Source: CAYSZX01 sp964548875
Lineage (GTDB): Bacteria; Patescibacteriota; Minisyncoccia; Minisyncoccales; JANBVM01
Direction: 5' to 3'
NCBI GenBank assembly: GCA_964548875.1
Contig: CAZJSP010000004.1
Coordinates: forward strand, 1 to 29,499
Length of the DNA: 29,499 bases
In this document: positions 1 to 5,666 of the stretch, piece by piece
How the letters are laid out: the number at the start of each line of letters is the position of its first letter
Position numbering within the stretch: the first letter of the stretch is position 1
The notes under the pieces: generated by a model
The model's input: only the letters and a program-made list of their open reading frames with translations
Databases searched by the model: none
Told to the model about the DNA's origin: nothing
Made by a program: the position numbers and the translations under genes

Positions 1-1
1 A

Positions 2-790
2 GAAAATGAAATATATTTTTCTGGAAAATATGATAAGGGAGATGCCATTTTATTCTTTTATTCTGGAGCAGGAGGCCAAGATGCTCAAGATTGGACAAGT
101 ATGCTTTTAAGAATGTATCGAAGATATTGCGAAAACAAAGGATATAAAGTAAAAATTCTAGAGCAATCATTTGGAGAGGATTCGGGAATAACCGGTCGGA
201 TAGGGACTAAGTCTGCCACCTTAGGAGTCAAAGGAAAATTTGCTTATGGTTTTTTAAAAAATGAAAAAGGAGTGCATAGAATTGTAAGGATTTCTCCCTT
301 TTCCTCTAAAGATGTAAGACACACATCCTTTGCTCTAGTAGATGTTGTTCCTAAAATTCGTGATTTGTCTAAGGAGAATATTAATATTCAATCGGAGGAC
401 TTAAGAATTGATACCTATAGAGCTTCTGGTCCAGGAGGTCAATATGTAAACAAAACCGAATCAGCTGTTCGGATTACTCATTTGCCAACAGGAATAGTTG
501 TTTCTTGTCAGTCTGAAAGGTCACAGGGACAGAATAAAGAAAGGGCTATGGAAATTCTTTTCTCAAAACTTTATAATTTTTATAGAGAAAAAGAAGAAGA
601 AAGAATTTCTGAAATCAAGGGAGATAGGGTTTCAGCTAGCTGGGGTAACCAAGTTAGAAATTATGTTTTACATCCTTATCAGCTAGTTAAGGATTTAAGA
701 ACAGGCGTAGAAACCTCTCAAGTTGAAAAAGTTTTAGATGGCGAAATAGGGGAGTTTATTGAAGAAGGTATTAAAATAAAAAATGATTAA
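2..790 (+). CDS. prfB: Peptide chain release factor 2 (RF2), 5' end missing
   Basis: Releases the finished peptide at UGA and UAA codons on the ribosome. The reading frame is open from base 2, so the gene starts outside the window and the N-terminal domain cannot be judged. The visible part begins with an RF2-like stretch ending in SGAGGQDAQDWTSMLLRMYR. The RF2 codon-recognition tripeptide SPF lies at 293-301 and the catalytic GGQ at 434-442, followed by the conserved YVNKTESAVRITHLPTG. SPF rather than PxT separates it from RF1, which is also in the window (minus strand, 27991-28731). The usual programmed frameshift site would lie upstream and cannot be checked. The stop codon overlaps the start of ftsE by 8 bases, so the two genes are probably translationally coupled. 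Retention of RF2 shows that UGA is a stop codon here, unlike in Gracilibacteria and Absconditabacteria. Confidence 0.96.
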   Translation, partial: ENEIYFSGKYDKGDAILFFYSGAGGQDAQDWTSMLLRMYRRYCENKGYKVKILEQSFGEDSGITGRIGTKSATLGVKGKFAYGFLKNEKGVHRIVRISPFSSKDVRHTSFALVDVVPKIRDLSKENINIQSEDLRIDTYRASGPGGQYVNKTESAVRITHLPTGIVVSCQSERSQGQNKERAMEILFSKLYNFYREKEEERISEIKGDRVSASWGNQVRNYVLHPYQLVKDLRTGVETSQVEKVLDGEIGEFIEEGIKIKND

Positions 791-1484
791 GTTCGAAAAA
801 GTTACAAAGAAATATACTTCAAAGAGAAAAGATTCTAATAAGGAGGTTATTGCCTTAGAAGATGTGTCCTTTCGAGTTAAAGATAAAGAATTTGTTTCTA
901 TTGTTGGTAAGTCGGGAGCAGGAAAGACCACCCTTTTAAAACTTTTATTGGTTCAGGAAAAACCGACAAGCGGAAAGGTTGTTTTTGAAGGAAAAGATCT
1001 TACTAAATTGAAAAGCAAGGAATTGCCCGAAATTAGGAGAAAAATAGGATCTGTTTTTCAAGACTACAAACTATTTTTTTCAAAAACGGTCTATGAAAAT
1101 GTTTCTTATGTAATGGAGGTTATTGGATCCTCTGATAAGGAAATCGAGAGGGATGTTCCTAGGGTTCTTAATATTGTTGGGTTAGGTAGTAAGCTGAATA
1201 ATTTTCCAGCTGAGCTATCAGGAGGGGAAAGGCAAAGAGTTGCTATTGCTAGAGCTTTAATACATAGACCTAAAGTTATTTTGGCTGATGAGCCGACGGG
1301 TAATTTAGACCCTTACCACACATTTGAAATAATTCAATTATTACGTAAGATAAATGAAATGGGAACAACTGTTATTTTATCCACCCACAATAAAGATATT
1401 GTTAATGATTTGGGTAAGAGAGTTGTTACCCTAGAAAAAGGAAGAATTATTCGAGATGAAGAAAAAGGAAGATTTATACTTTAA
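783..1484 (+). CDS. ftsE: Cell division ATP-binding protein FtsE
   Basis: Cytoplasmic ATPase of the FtsEX complex, an ABC-type machine that does not transport but uses ATP to switch on peptidoglycan hydrolases outside the membrane. The 233-residue protein has all ABC motifs: Walker A GKSGAGKT (about 42-49), Q-loop Gln93, signature LSGGE (145-149), Walker B VILADE (165-170) and switch His202. It starts inside the end of prfB and is followed two bases after its stop codon by ftsX. The prfB-ftsE-ftsX order is the classical arrangement in many Gram-positive bacteria, which makes FtsE much more likely than a generic LolD/MacB-type ATPase. No ribosome binding site is evident, so expression probably depends on read-through and coupling from prfB. 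Confidence 0.95.
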   Translation: MIKFEKVTKKYTSKRKDSNKEVIALEDVSFRVKDKEFVSIVGKSGAGKTTLLKLLLVQEKPTSGKVVFEGKDLTKLKSKELPEIRRKIGSVFQDYKLFFSKTVYENVSYVMEVIGSSDKEIERDVPRVLNIVGLGSKLNNFPAELSGGERQRVAIARALIHRPKVILADEPTGNLDPYHTFEIIQLLRKINEMGTTVILSTHNKDIVNDLGKRVVTLEKGRIIRDEEKGRFIL

Positions 1485-1486
1485 AA

Positions 1487-2395
1487 ATGTTTAGTTCAAT
1501 TAAAAGAATATTTAAATTGGGATGGAAAAAGTTTGTAAGAGAAAAAGGAGCCACATTGGCTACTATCTTTGTTTTGTTTTTGGTGATTGGGTTGGTTGGT
1601 TCCCTATTTCTTTTTAAAGACATGGGTGACTTTTTAATTGCTGCTGTTGAAGAAAAAATAGATATTTCTATTTATTTTACAGAAAATGCTCAAGAAAGTG
1701 ATATTCTTGATATTAGAAACCAGGTTTTAGAATTTCCTGAAGTTAAAAAAGTTGAATATGTTTCTCAAGACAAGGCGCTAGATCAATTTGTTGAAAGACA
1801 CAAGGATGATTTTGTTTTAATCAGCTCTGTTCAAGAATTAGGAACTAATCCTTTTTTAGCTTCTTTGAATATTCAGGCTTGGGAGCCTAGCCAGTATAAG
1901 ACAGTTTATGCTTTTTTATCTGGCTTAGAAGGGCAAGAGATTATTGAAAAAATTGATTATTATGAAAGAGAGTCTGTTATCGAAAAGATTTGTGCCTTAA
2001 GTAATACTTTTAGCCAAGCTGGATTTTATTTAGCTGTTGTTTTATTTACGATAGCTATTATTGTGACCTTGAATACAGTAAGACTTTCTATCTATAATTC
2101 TAAAAAAGAAATAGAAGTTCAAAGGCTTGTTGGGGCTTCAAACTGGTTTATTAGAGGGTCATTTCTGGTCCAGGGCATGCTATGTGGAATAATTGCTTCT
2201 CTTGTTGCTTTTGGTTGTCTTGCTCTTTTTTCTTGGTTTTTTACGGCTCAAATTAAAAGTTTGTTTCTTGATTTTGATCTTTTTGCCTTATTTCTAGAAA
2301 AGGTGTGGACATTACTGTTTATTCAGATTATTATTGGAATATCCCTAGGCTTTATTGCCAGTAATATTGCGGTTAAAAAATATTTGAAATCTTAA
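1487..2395 (+). CDS. ftsX: Cell division protein FtsX (membrane subunit)
   Basis: Membrane partner of FtsE. The 302-residue protein has the FtsX layout: a short basic cytoplasmic start, a first membrane segment at about 21-43, an extracytoplasmic loop of about 130 residues, and three further membrane segments in the last 130 residues. The loop would carry the site that binds a coiled-coil hydrolase activator or enzyme. The conserved FtsX/MacB motif near EVQRLVGASNWFIRGSF follows the second membrane segment. No hydrolase gene sits next to it, unlike many Firmicutes. A candidate partner, a secreted coiled-coil transglycosylase, lies about 24 kb away at 26435-27936. The TAA stop codon ends at base 2395 and the tRNA-Gln starts at the very next base. 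Confidence 0.93.
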   Translation: MFSSIKRIFKLGWKKFVREKGATLATIFVLFLVIGLVGSLFLFKDMGDFLIAAVEEKIDISIYFTENAQESDILDIRNQVLEFPEVKKVEYVSQDKALDQFVERHKDDFVLISSVQELGTNPFLASLNIQAWEPSQYKTVYAFLSGLEGQEIIEKIDYYERESVIEKICALSNTFSQAGFYLAVVLFTIAIIVTLNTVRLSIYNSKKEIEVQRLVGASNWFIRGSFLVQGMLCGIIASLVAFGCLALFSWFFTAQIKSLFLDFDLFALFLEKVWTLLFIQIIIGISLGFIASNIAVKKYLKS

Positions 2396-2466
2396 TCGGA
2401 GGTCGTCTAATGGTAGGACACTAGGTTCTGGCCCTAGGAATTGGGGTTCGAATCCCTGCCTCCGAG
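2396..2466 (+). tRNA. tRNA-Gln (anticodon CTG)
   Basis: A complete cloverleaf can be drawn by eye. The acceptor arm TCGGAGG pairs with CCTCCGA, the D stem is GTC/GAC, the anticodon stem CTAGG/CCTAG encloses the loop TTCTGGC (anticodon CTG, reads CAG), and the T arm carries TTCGAAT. The T stem includes a G-T and a T-G pair. The first base T and discriminator G73 are typical of glutamine tRNAs. The 3' CCA is not encoded in full (GCAAA follows), so CCA must be added enzymatically. The gene begins directly after the ftsX stop codon and is followed by a terminator, so it is probably co-transcribed with ftsEX and released by RNase P. Confidence 0.93.
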
Positions 2467-2473
2467 CAAATTT

Positions 2474-2507
2474 AAAGAATTCTTTAATGAATTCTTTTTG
2501 TTTTTTT
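2474..2507 (+). terminator. Rho-independent terminator after tRNA-Gln
   Basis: A 9-bp perfect stem (AAAGAATTC/GAATTCTTT, 2474-2482 and 2489-2497) with a 6-base loop is followed by a T-rich run to 2507. It lies 7 bases after the tRNA and ends the prfB-ftsE-ftsX-tRNA unit. The same bases encode the basic C-terminal residues and stop codon of the opposing PAP2 gene. Confidence 0.8.
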
Positions 2508-3011
2508 AATAATAATTTTAGTTATTATTCCTGTAATTATTGCTATAATAATTGCTCCTAAAATATCTACTGGGTGGTGAAGCCCAACATAAATTCTAGA
2601 GAAAGCAATTATTGAGGACAAGCAAATTAAAAACCCCCCTATTTTCACATTAAACAACAAAATAGAACCAATACTCAAAGCAAAAGCAATGGTTGTGTGT
2701 CGGCTTGGGAAAGATCTTCCAGGCTCCCTATCAACAAGCTGATTAATTTCATAGACAACAAAAGGTCTTTCGTTTACATAAATTAAAGTTGCTATTCGGA
2801 ATAAAAAAAGAGCTAATAAAATACTTATTATAAAAATAAAAACCTTAGAATATTGCTTATTAATCAAGGCTTTTAAATTAAGAAGGCTGGCGATAGCGAA
2901 AACAAAATAAATTAAAAAAACAGCGTTGAAAATTATGACGGCATCAAGAATATTGTTTTTTCCTGCTAGCCCATTAATAAAAAACAAAATTGATTCATTA
3001 AGACTGGTCAT
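2484..3011 (-). CDS. PAP2-superfamily membrane phosphatase (undecaprenyl-pyrophosphatase BcrC-like)
   Basis: A 175-residue integral membrane protein with about five or six hydrophobic segments. It probably removes phosphate from a lipid such as undecaprenyl pyrophosphate on the outer face of the membrane, recycling the peptidoglycan lipid carrier. Two of three PAP2 motifs are intact: PSRH at 102-105, and SR-x5-H-x3-D at 138-149 (Ser138, Arg139, His145, Asp149). The first motif, normally K-x6-RP, keeps Arg82-Pro83 but has Thr75 where the lysine is expected. Activity is therefore likely but not certain, and the substrate is inferred from similarity to BcrC-type proteins. The gene converges on the tRNA-Gln unit and its last codons lie inside that unit's terminator. 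Its promoter sits immediately upstream and predicts an mRNA with almost no leader. Confidence 0.82.
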   Translation of the reverse strand: MTSLNESILFFINGLAGKNNILDAVIIFNAVFLIYFVFAIASLLNLKALINKQYSKVFIFIISILLALFLFRIATLIYVNERPFVVYEINQLVDREPGRSFPSRHTTIAFALSIGSILLFNVKIGGFLICLSSIIAFSRIYVGLHHPVDILGAIIIAIITGIITKIIIKKTKRIH

Positions 3012-3019
3012 GATTTTTT

Positions 3020-3048
3020 ATTATAACAATAGGAAAACCTTTCTACAA
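3020..3048 (-). promoter_or_regulatory. Promoter of the PAP2 gene
   Basis: On the minus strand, -35 TTGTAG (3043-3048) and a perfect -10 TATAAT (3020-3025) are separated by 17 bases. Transcription would begin near 3013, about two bases before the ATG at 3011, giving an almost leaderless message. Confidence 0.6.
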
Positions 3049-3058
3049 TTATTAACAA

Positions 3059-3087
3059 TTGTTTTAATTTTTCTTTTTTATTAAGAT
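3059..3087 (+). promoter_or_regulatory. Promoter of the DEDDh exonuclease gene
   Basis: TTGTTT (3059-3064), a 17-base spacer and TAAGAT (3082-3087). Transcription would begin near 3094, about three bases before the ATG at 3097. The -35 overlaps a 10-base palindrome, AACAATTGTT (3054-3063), and the promoter diverges from the PAP2 promoter within 86 bases. The match is moderate. Confidence 0.4.
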
Positions 3088-3096
3088 TGAATAATT

Positions 3097-3729
3097 ATGT
3101 ATTTCTTTTTTGACACAGAAACAACAGGGTTGCCTTTAGACTGGAAAGCTCCAGTTAGCGATTTAGATAACTGGCCTAGGTTAGTTCAGGTAGCTTGGGC
3201 TTGGCATGATATTTCTGGTAATAGGATTTTTAAAAAAGATTATATTATTAAACCTCAAGGGTTTACTATTCCTAAGTTTTCTACTGCTGTTCATCATATT
3301 TCTAATGAACGAGCAGAAAAAGAAGGCTTTGATTTAAAACAAGTTTTAAAAGAATTCATTAGTGATTTAAAAAAAGCTAAAGTATTGGTTGCTCATAATA
3401 TGGAATTTGATTTAAAAGTTTTAAAGTCTGAGCTAATTAGAAATAAAATTAAAGATCAAACTCCTAATGTTTTTAAGGTGTGCACTATGAGAGAATCAGT
3501 TAATTTTTGTAAAATAGAAGGATCAAGGGGTTATAAGTGGCCAACCTTGTCAGAATTATATTGTAAGCTTTTTAAAAAAGATTTTGATGGAGCTCACAAT
3601 GCCGCTTTTGATGTTGATGCTTGTGTGAAAAGCTTCTTTCAGTTAAGAAAAAAACAGGTTATTGATGGCCCAGAAATCATTGCGAAAGAAGAAGAATATA
3701 TTCAAGAAAGGAATATCCGGCTAATATAA
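3097..3729 (+). CDS. DEDDh-family 3'-5' exonuclease (DnaQ/RNase T-like)
   Basis: A 210-residue nuclease of the DnaQ-like superfamily, which removes nucleotides from 3' ends with two metal ions. The five catalytic residues can be placed: Asp6 and Glu8 in FDTETTG, Asp105 in AHNMEFD, and His167 and Asp172 in AHNAAFD. The His makes it the DEDDh subtype used by DNA polymerase III epsilon and several RNA-trimming enzymes. There is no extra domain for polymerase binding, so a proofreading role cannot be assigned from sequence alone. DNA repair or RNA maturation are also possible. It is alone between the divergent PAP2 gene and the promoter of the polyaspartate gene. The Met1 start leaves only four residues before the first motif, which is normal. 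Confidence 0.87.
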   Translation: MYFFFDTETTGLPLDWKAPVSDLDNWPRLVQVAWAWHDISGNRIFKKDYIIKPQGFTIPKFSTAVHHISNERAEKEGFDLKQVLKEFISDLKKAKVLVAHNMEFDLKVLKSELIRNKIKDQTPNVFKVCTMRESVNFCKIEGSRGYKWPTLSELYCKLFKKDFDGAHNAAFDVDACVKSFFQLRKKQVIDGPEIIAKEEEYIQERNIRLI

Positions 3730-3740
3730 TTGTATTACTG

Positions 3741-3768
3741 TTGACATTATAAAATCATTTTATATAAT
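3741..3768 (+). promoter_or_regulatory. Consensus promoter of the polyaspartate gene
   Basis: A perfect TTGACA (3741-3746) and perfect TATAAT (3763-3768) with a 16-base spacer, the best sigma70-type match noticed in the window. Transcription would begin near 3775, leaving a leader of about 55 bases with a small CTAC-TTTT-GTAG hairpin before the ATG at 3831. Confidence 0.8.
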
Positions 3769-3830
3769 TCCTGTAATTCTACTTTTGTAGATAAAAACAG
3801 TCGATATTTAAAAAACATAATTCCAATAAC

Positions 3831-4052
3831 ATGGTTGCAGAAAATAAATTAAATTATTTTTTGAATCAGGTAAACGAATTCGTTGCAGAAGAGGAAGAAT
3901 TTCTTAATGAAGATGATGGATTAGATGAGGTAGACTTTAGTGACGATGACGACTACGATGATGATGACGATGATGACTATGACGATCTTGATGAAGACGA
4001 TGATGACTACGACGACGATGATGATGACGACGATGATGATGACGACGAATAG
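3831..4052 (+). CDS. Small polyaspartate protein of unknown function
   Basis: A 73-residue protein that I do not recognise. Residues 1-37 could form a short acidic helix. The rest is nearly all aspartate with three spaced tyrosines, ending in twelve Asp and one Glu. In total there are 34 Asp and 10 Glu against one Lys, so it must be strongly negative and probably disordered. It resembles the acidic tail of RNA polymerase delta subunits in composition only; no HARE domain is present. About half of the Asp codons in the tract are GAC (14 of 30) although neighbouring genes mostly use GAT. The mixture breaks up what would otherwise be a long perfect repeat. It has its own consensus promoter and a strong terminator right after the stop codon, which supports a real, well-expressed single-gene unit. 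Metal buffering, nucleic-acid mimicry or binding of basic proteins are guesses. Confidence 0.7.
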   Translation: MVAENKLNYFLNQVNEFVAEEEEFLNEDDGLDEVDFSDDDDYDDDDDDDYDDLDEDDDDYDDDDDDDDDDDDE

Positions 4053-4066
4053 GAATTAGGTACTAT

Positions 4067-4104
4067 AAAGAAAAAGCGTTATTCTTAGCGCTTTTTCTTT
4101 TTTT
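4067..4104 (+). terminator. Terminator of the polyaspartate gene
   Basis: A 12-bp perfect stem (AAAGAAAAAGCG/CGCTTTTTCTTT, 4067-4078 and 4089-4100) with a 10-base loop, running directly into a T-run. It starts 14 bases after the stop codon and isolates this gene from pyk. Confidence 0.9.
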
Positions 4105-4108
4105 GAAA

Positions 4109-4137
4109 TTGTATTAGTTTTTTATTAAAGTTATAAT
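4109..4137 (+). promoter_or_regulatory. Promoter of pyk
   Basis: TTGTAT (4109-4114), a 17-base spacer and a perfect TATAAT (4132-4137), just downstream of the previous terminator. The predicted leader is about 20 bases, with no Shine-Dalgarno sequence. Confidence 0.65.
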
Positions 4138-4164
4138 ATTAAATTAAAAACAAAAAAACACATT

Positions 4165-5592
4165 ATGGCCTTAACAAAAATTGTCGCTACAGTTGGTCCT
4201 TCCAGTAAAACAGTAGGGGATTTGTCTGCTTTAATTAAGGCAGGCGCTAGCGTTTTCAGATTTAATTTGAAACATAATGTTCATGTCTGGCATAAGGAAT
4301 GTTTAGATAACCTTAGAGAGGCGTCTAAAAAGACCGGAAAGCCAGTAGCCGTCCTCTTTGATTTGCAGGGACCCAATATTAGGGTTGGGACTATTCAAGC
4401 CGGAGAAAAAAAATTAAAAAAAGGAGAAAAAGTTAATTTTGTTAAAAATCAAGAGAAAGACCAAGACATCCCTGTTTCGGATAGCTTTTTTGCAGCTAAA
4501 ACATTAAAAGGTAAAAAGATATTTGTTGATGACGGAAAATTAAAATTTGAAATTTTAAAGAGGGTGAAGAATAAAGTTTCGGCTAAAGTTTTGAGAGGAG
4601 GAATTATTAAAAGCAATAAAAGCATTAATATTCCAGATGTAGAAATTAGCTTGCCCTCATTACTTGATAAAGACATTAAAGATTTGTCCTTTGCAGCAAA
4701 AGAAGGGGTAGATTTTATTGCCCTCTCATTTGTTCGAGACAAGGAAGATTTAGATTTTTTAAAAAAACATTTAAAGAAAATTAAATTTAACCCTCAGATT
4801 ATTGCCAAAATAGAAAACCGGCAAGCTTTAAATAATTTTGAGGAAATTATTGAGTTTAGTGATGGAATTATGGTCGCAAGAGGAGATTTAGGAATAGAAA
4901 TCCCTCTGGAAGAAGTTCCTTTTTATCAGAAGAAAATGATTCGTAGATGTGCTGAATTAGGAAAGCCAGTTATTACAGCTACCCATATGCTAGAATCTAT
5001 GACTGGTAGCGTTGTTCCTTCAAGAGCTGAAGTTTCTGATGTTGCCAATGCTATTCTTGATTATACCGATGCTATTATGCTTTCTCAGGAAACCTCTATT
5101 GGAAAATATCCTAAAGAAGCCGTTGAAGCGATGGAAAAAATAGCTACTTTTTGGGAGAAAAAAAGACCCCCTATTCCTCAATTTAAGCATCGCCTTAAAC
5201 ATCAAACCGCAGCAATCTGTCATTCAGCTTACAAGCTTTGGATGAGTCCTTTTTGTAAAAAAGAAAAAGTTAAAGCTTTTGTTGTTATGACAGAAACAGG
5301 CATGACTGCTAGAATGCTCTCTCGATTAAAGCCAGATCTACCAATTATTGCTTTAACCAACAAAGAAAAAGTTAGAAATCAATTGTGCCTTTCCTATGGC
5401 GTTATTCCTTTAATTCTTGATTATGGGAAGAGCATGCATAAACAGAAAAATGCTCCTGACATTAAAATTATTTTAGATAGAATTAAAGAAAGTAGTTATG
5501 TTAAAAAGAGAGACAAGATTATTGCAATTTATGGAGAGGATTGGGGGACTCCTGGCAAGACTTCAATTATGAGAATCCAAGAAATTTCTTAA
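4165..5592 (+). CDS. pyk: Pyruvate kinase with altered K+ site
   Basis: Converts phosphoenolpyruvate and ADP to pyruvate and ATP, the last step of glycolysis. The 475-residue length is normal. Conserved parts include the start TKIVATVGPSS, substrate Arg32, catalytic Lys215 with metal ligands Glu217 and Asp241 (AKIENRQ and MVARGDLGIEIP), and the C-terminal domain. The potassium site is changed. In rabbit muscle enzyme numbering Ser76 is Lys36 here, Thr113 is Leu67, and Glu117 is Asn71, while Asn74 and Asp112 are kept. A lysine side chain could replace the cation, so the enzyme is probably K+-independent (inference). The usual MLSGETAKGKYP is MLSQETSIGKYP. The gene has its own promoter and terminator. 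Confidence 0.94.
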   Translation: MALTKIVATVGPSSKTVGDLSALIKAGASVFRFNLKHNVHVWHKECLDNLREASKKTGKPVAVLFDLQGPNIRVGTIQAGEKKLKKGEKVNFVKNQEKDQDIPVSDSFFAAKTLKGKKIFVDDGKLKFEILKRVKNKVSAKVLRGGIIKSNKSINIPDVEISLPSLLDKDIKDLSFAAKEGVDFIALSFVRDKEDLDFLKKHLKKIKFNPQIIAKIENRQALNNFEEIIEFSDGIMVARGDLGIEIPLEEVPFYQKKMIRRCAELGKPVITATHMLESMTGSVVPSRAEVSDVANAILDYTDAIMLSQETSIGKYPKEAVEAMEKIATFWEKKRPPIPQFKHRLKHQTAAICHSAYKLWMSPFCKKEKVKAFVVMTETGMTARMLSRLKPDLPIIALTNKEKVRNQLCLSYGVIPLILDYGKSMHKQKNAPDIKIILDRIKESSYVKKRDKIIAIYGEDWGTPGKTSIMRIQEIS

Positions 5593-5606
5593 AATTACTT
5601 TCTATT

Positions 5607-5636
5607 AAAAACAAGGAATTATTCCTTGTTTTTTAT
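5607..5636 (+). terminator. Terminator of pyk
   Basis: An 11- to 12-bp stem around AAAACAAGGAA/TTCCTTGTTTT (5608-5618 and 5622-5632) with a tight 3-base loop and trailing T residues. It starts 15 bases after the pyk stop codon. Confidence 0.85.
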
Positions 5637-5651
5637 TTTAGAATAAGTTTG

Positions 5652-5660
5652 TGGCATAAT
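5652..5660 (+). promoter_or_regulatory. Extended -10 promoter of the helicase-nuclease gene
   Basis: TGGCATAAT is a TGn-extended -10 element with no convincing -35. Transcription would begin at about 5667, exactly the A of the chosen ATG, predicting a leaderless mRNA. This supports the start at 5667 over the longer upstream frame. Confidence 0.45.
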
Positions 5661-5666
5661 TTGAGT

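Noticed and set aside
3939..4049. GAC/GAT tract as a tandem DNA repeat or CRISPR-like array
   Set aside because: The unit is a single codon with irregular third bases, no spacers and an open frame, so it is better explained as coding sequence.
5541..5666. A longer N terminus for the helicase starting at 5541
   Set aside because: It would run through the end of pyk and its terminator. The helicase Q motif is correctly placed with the start at 5667.
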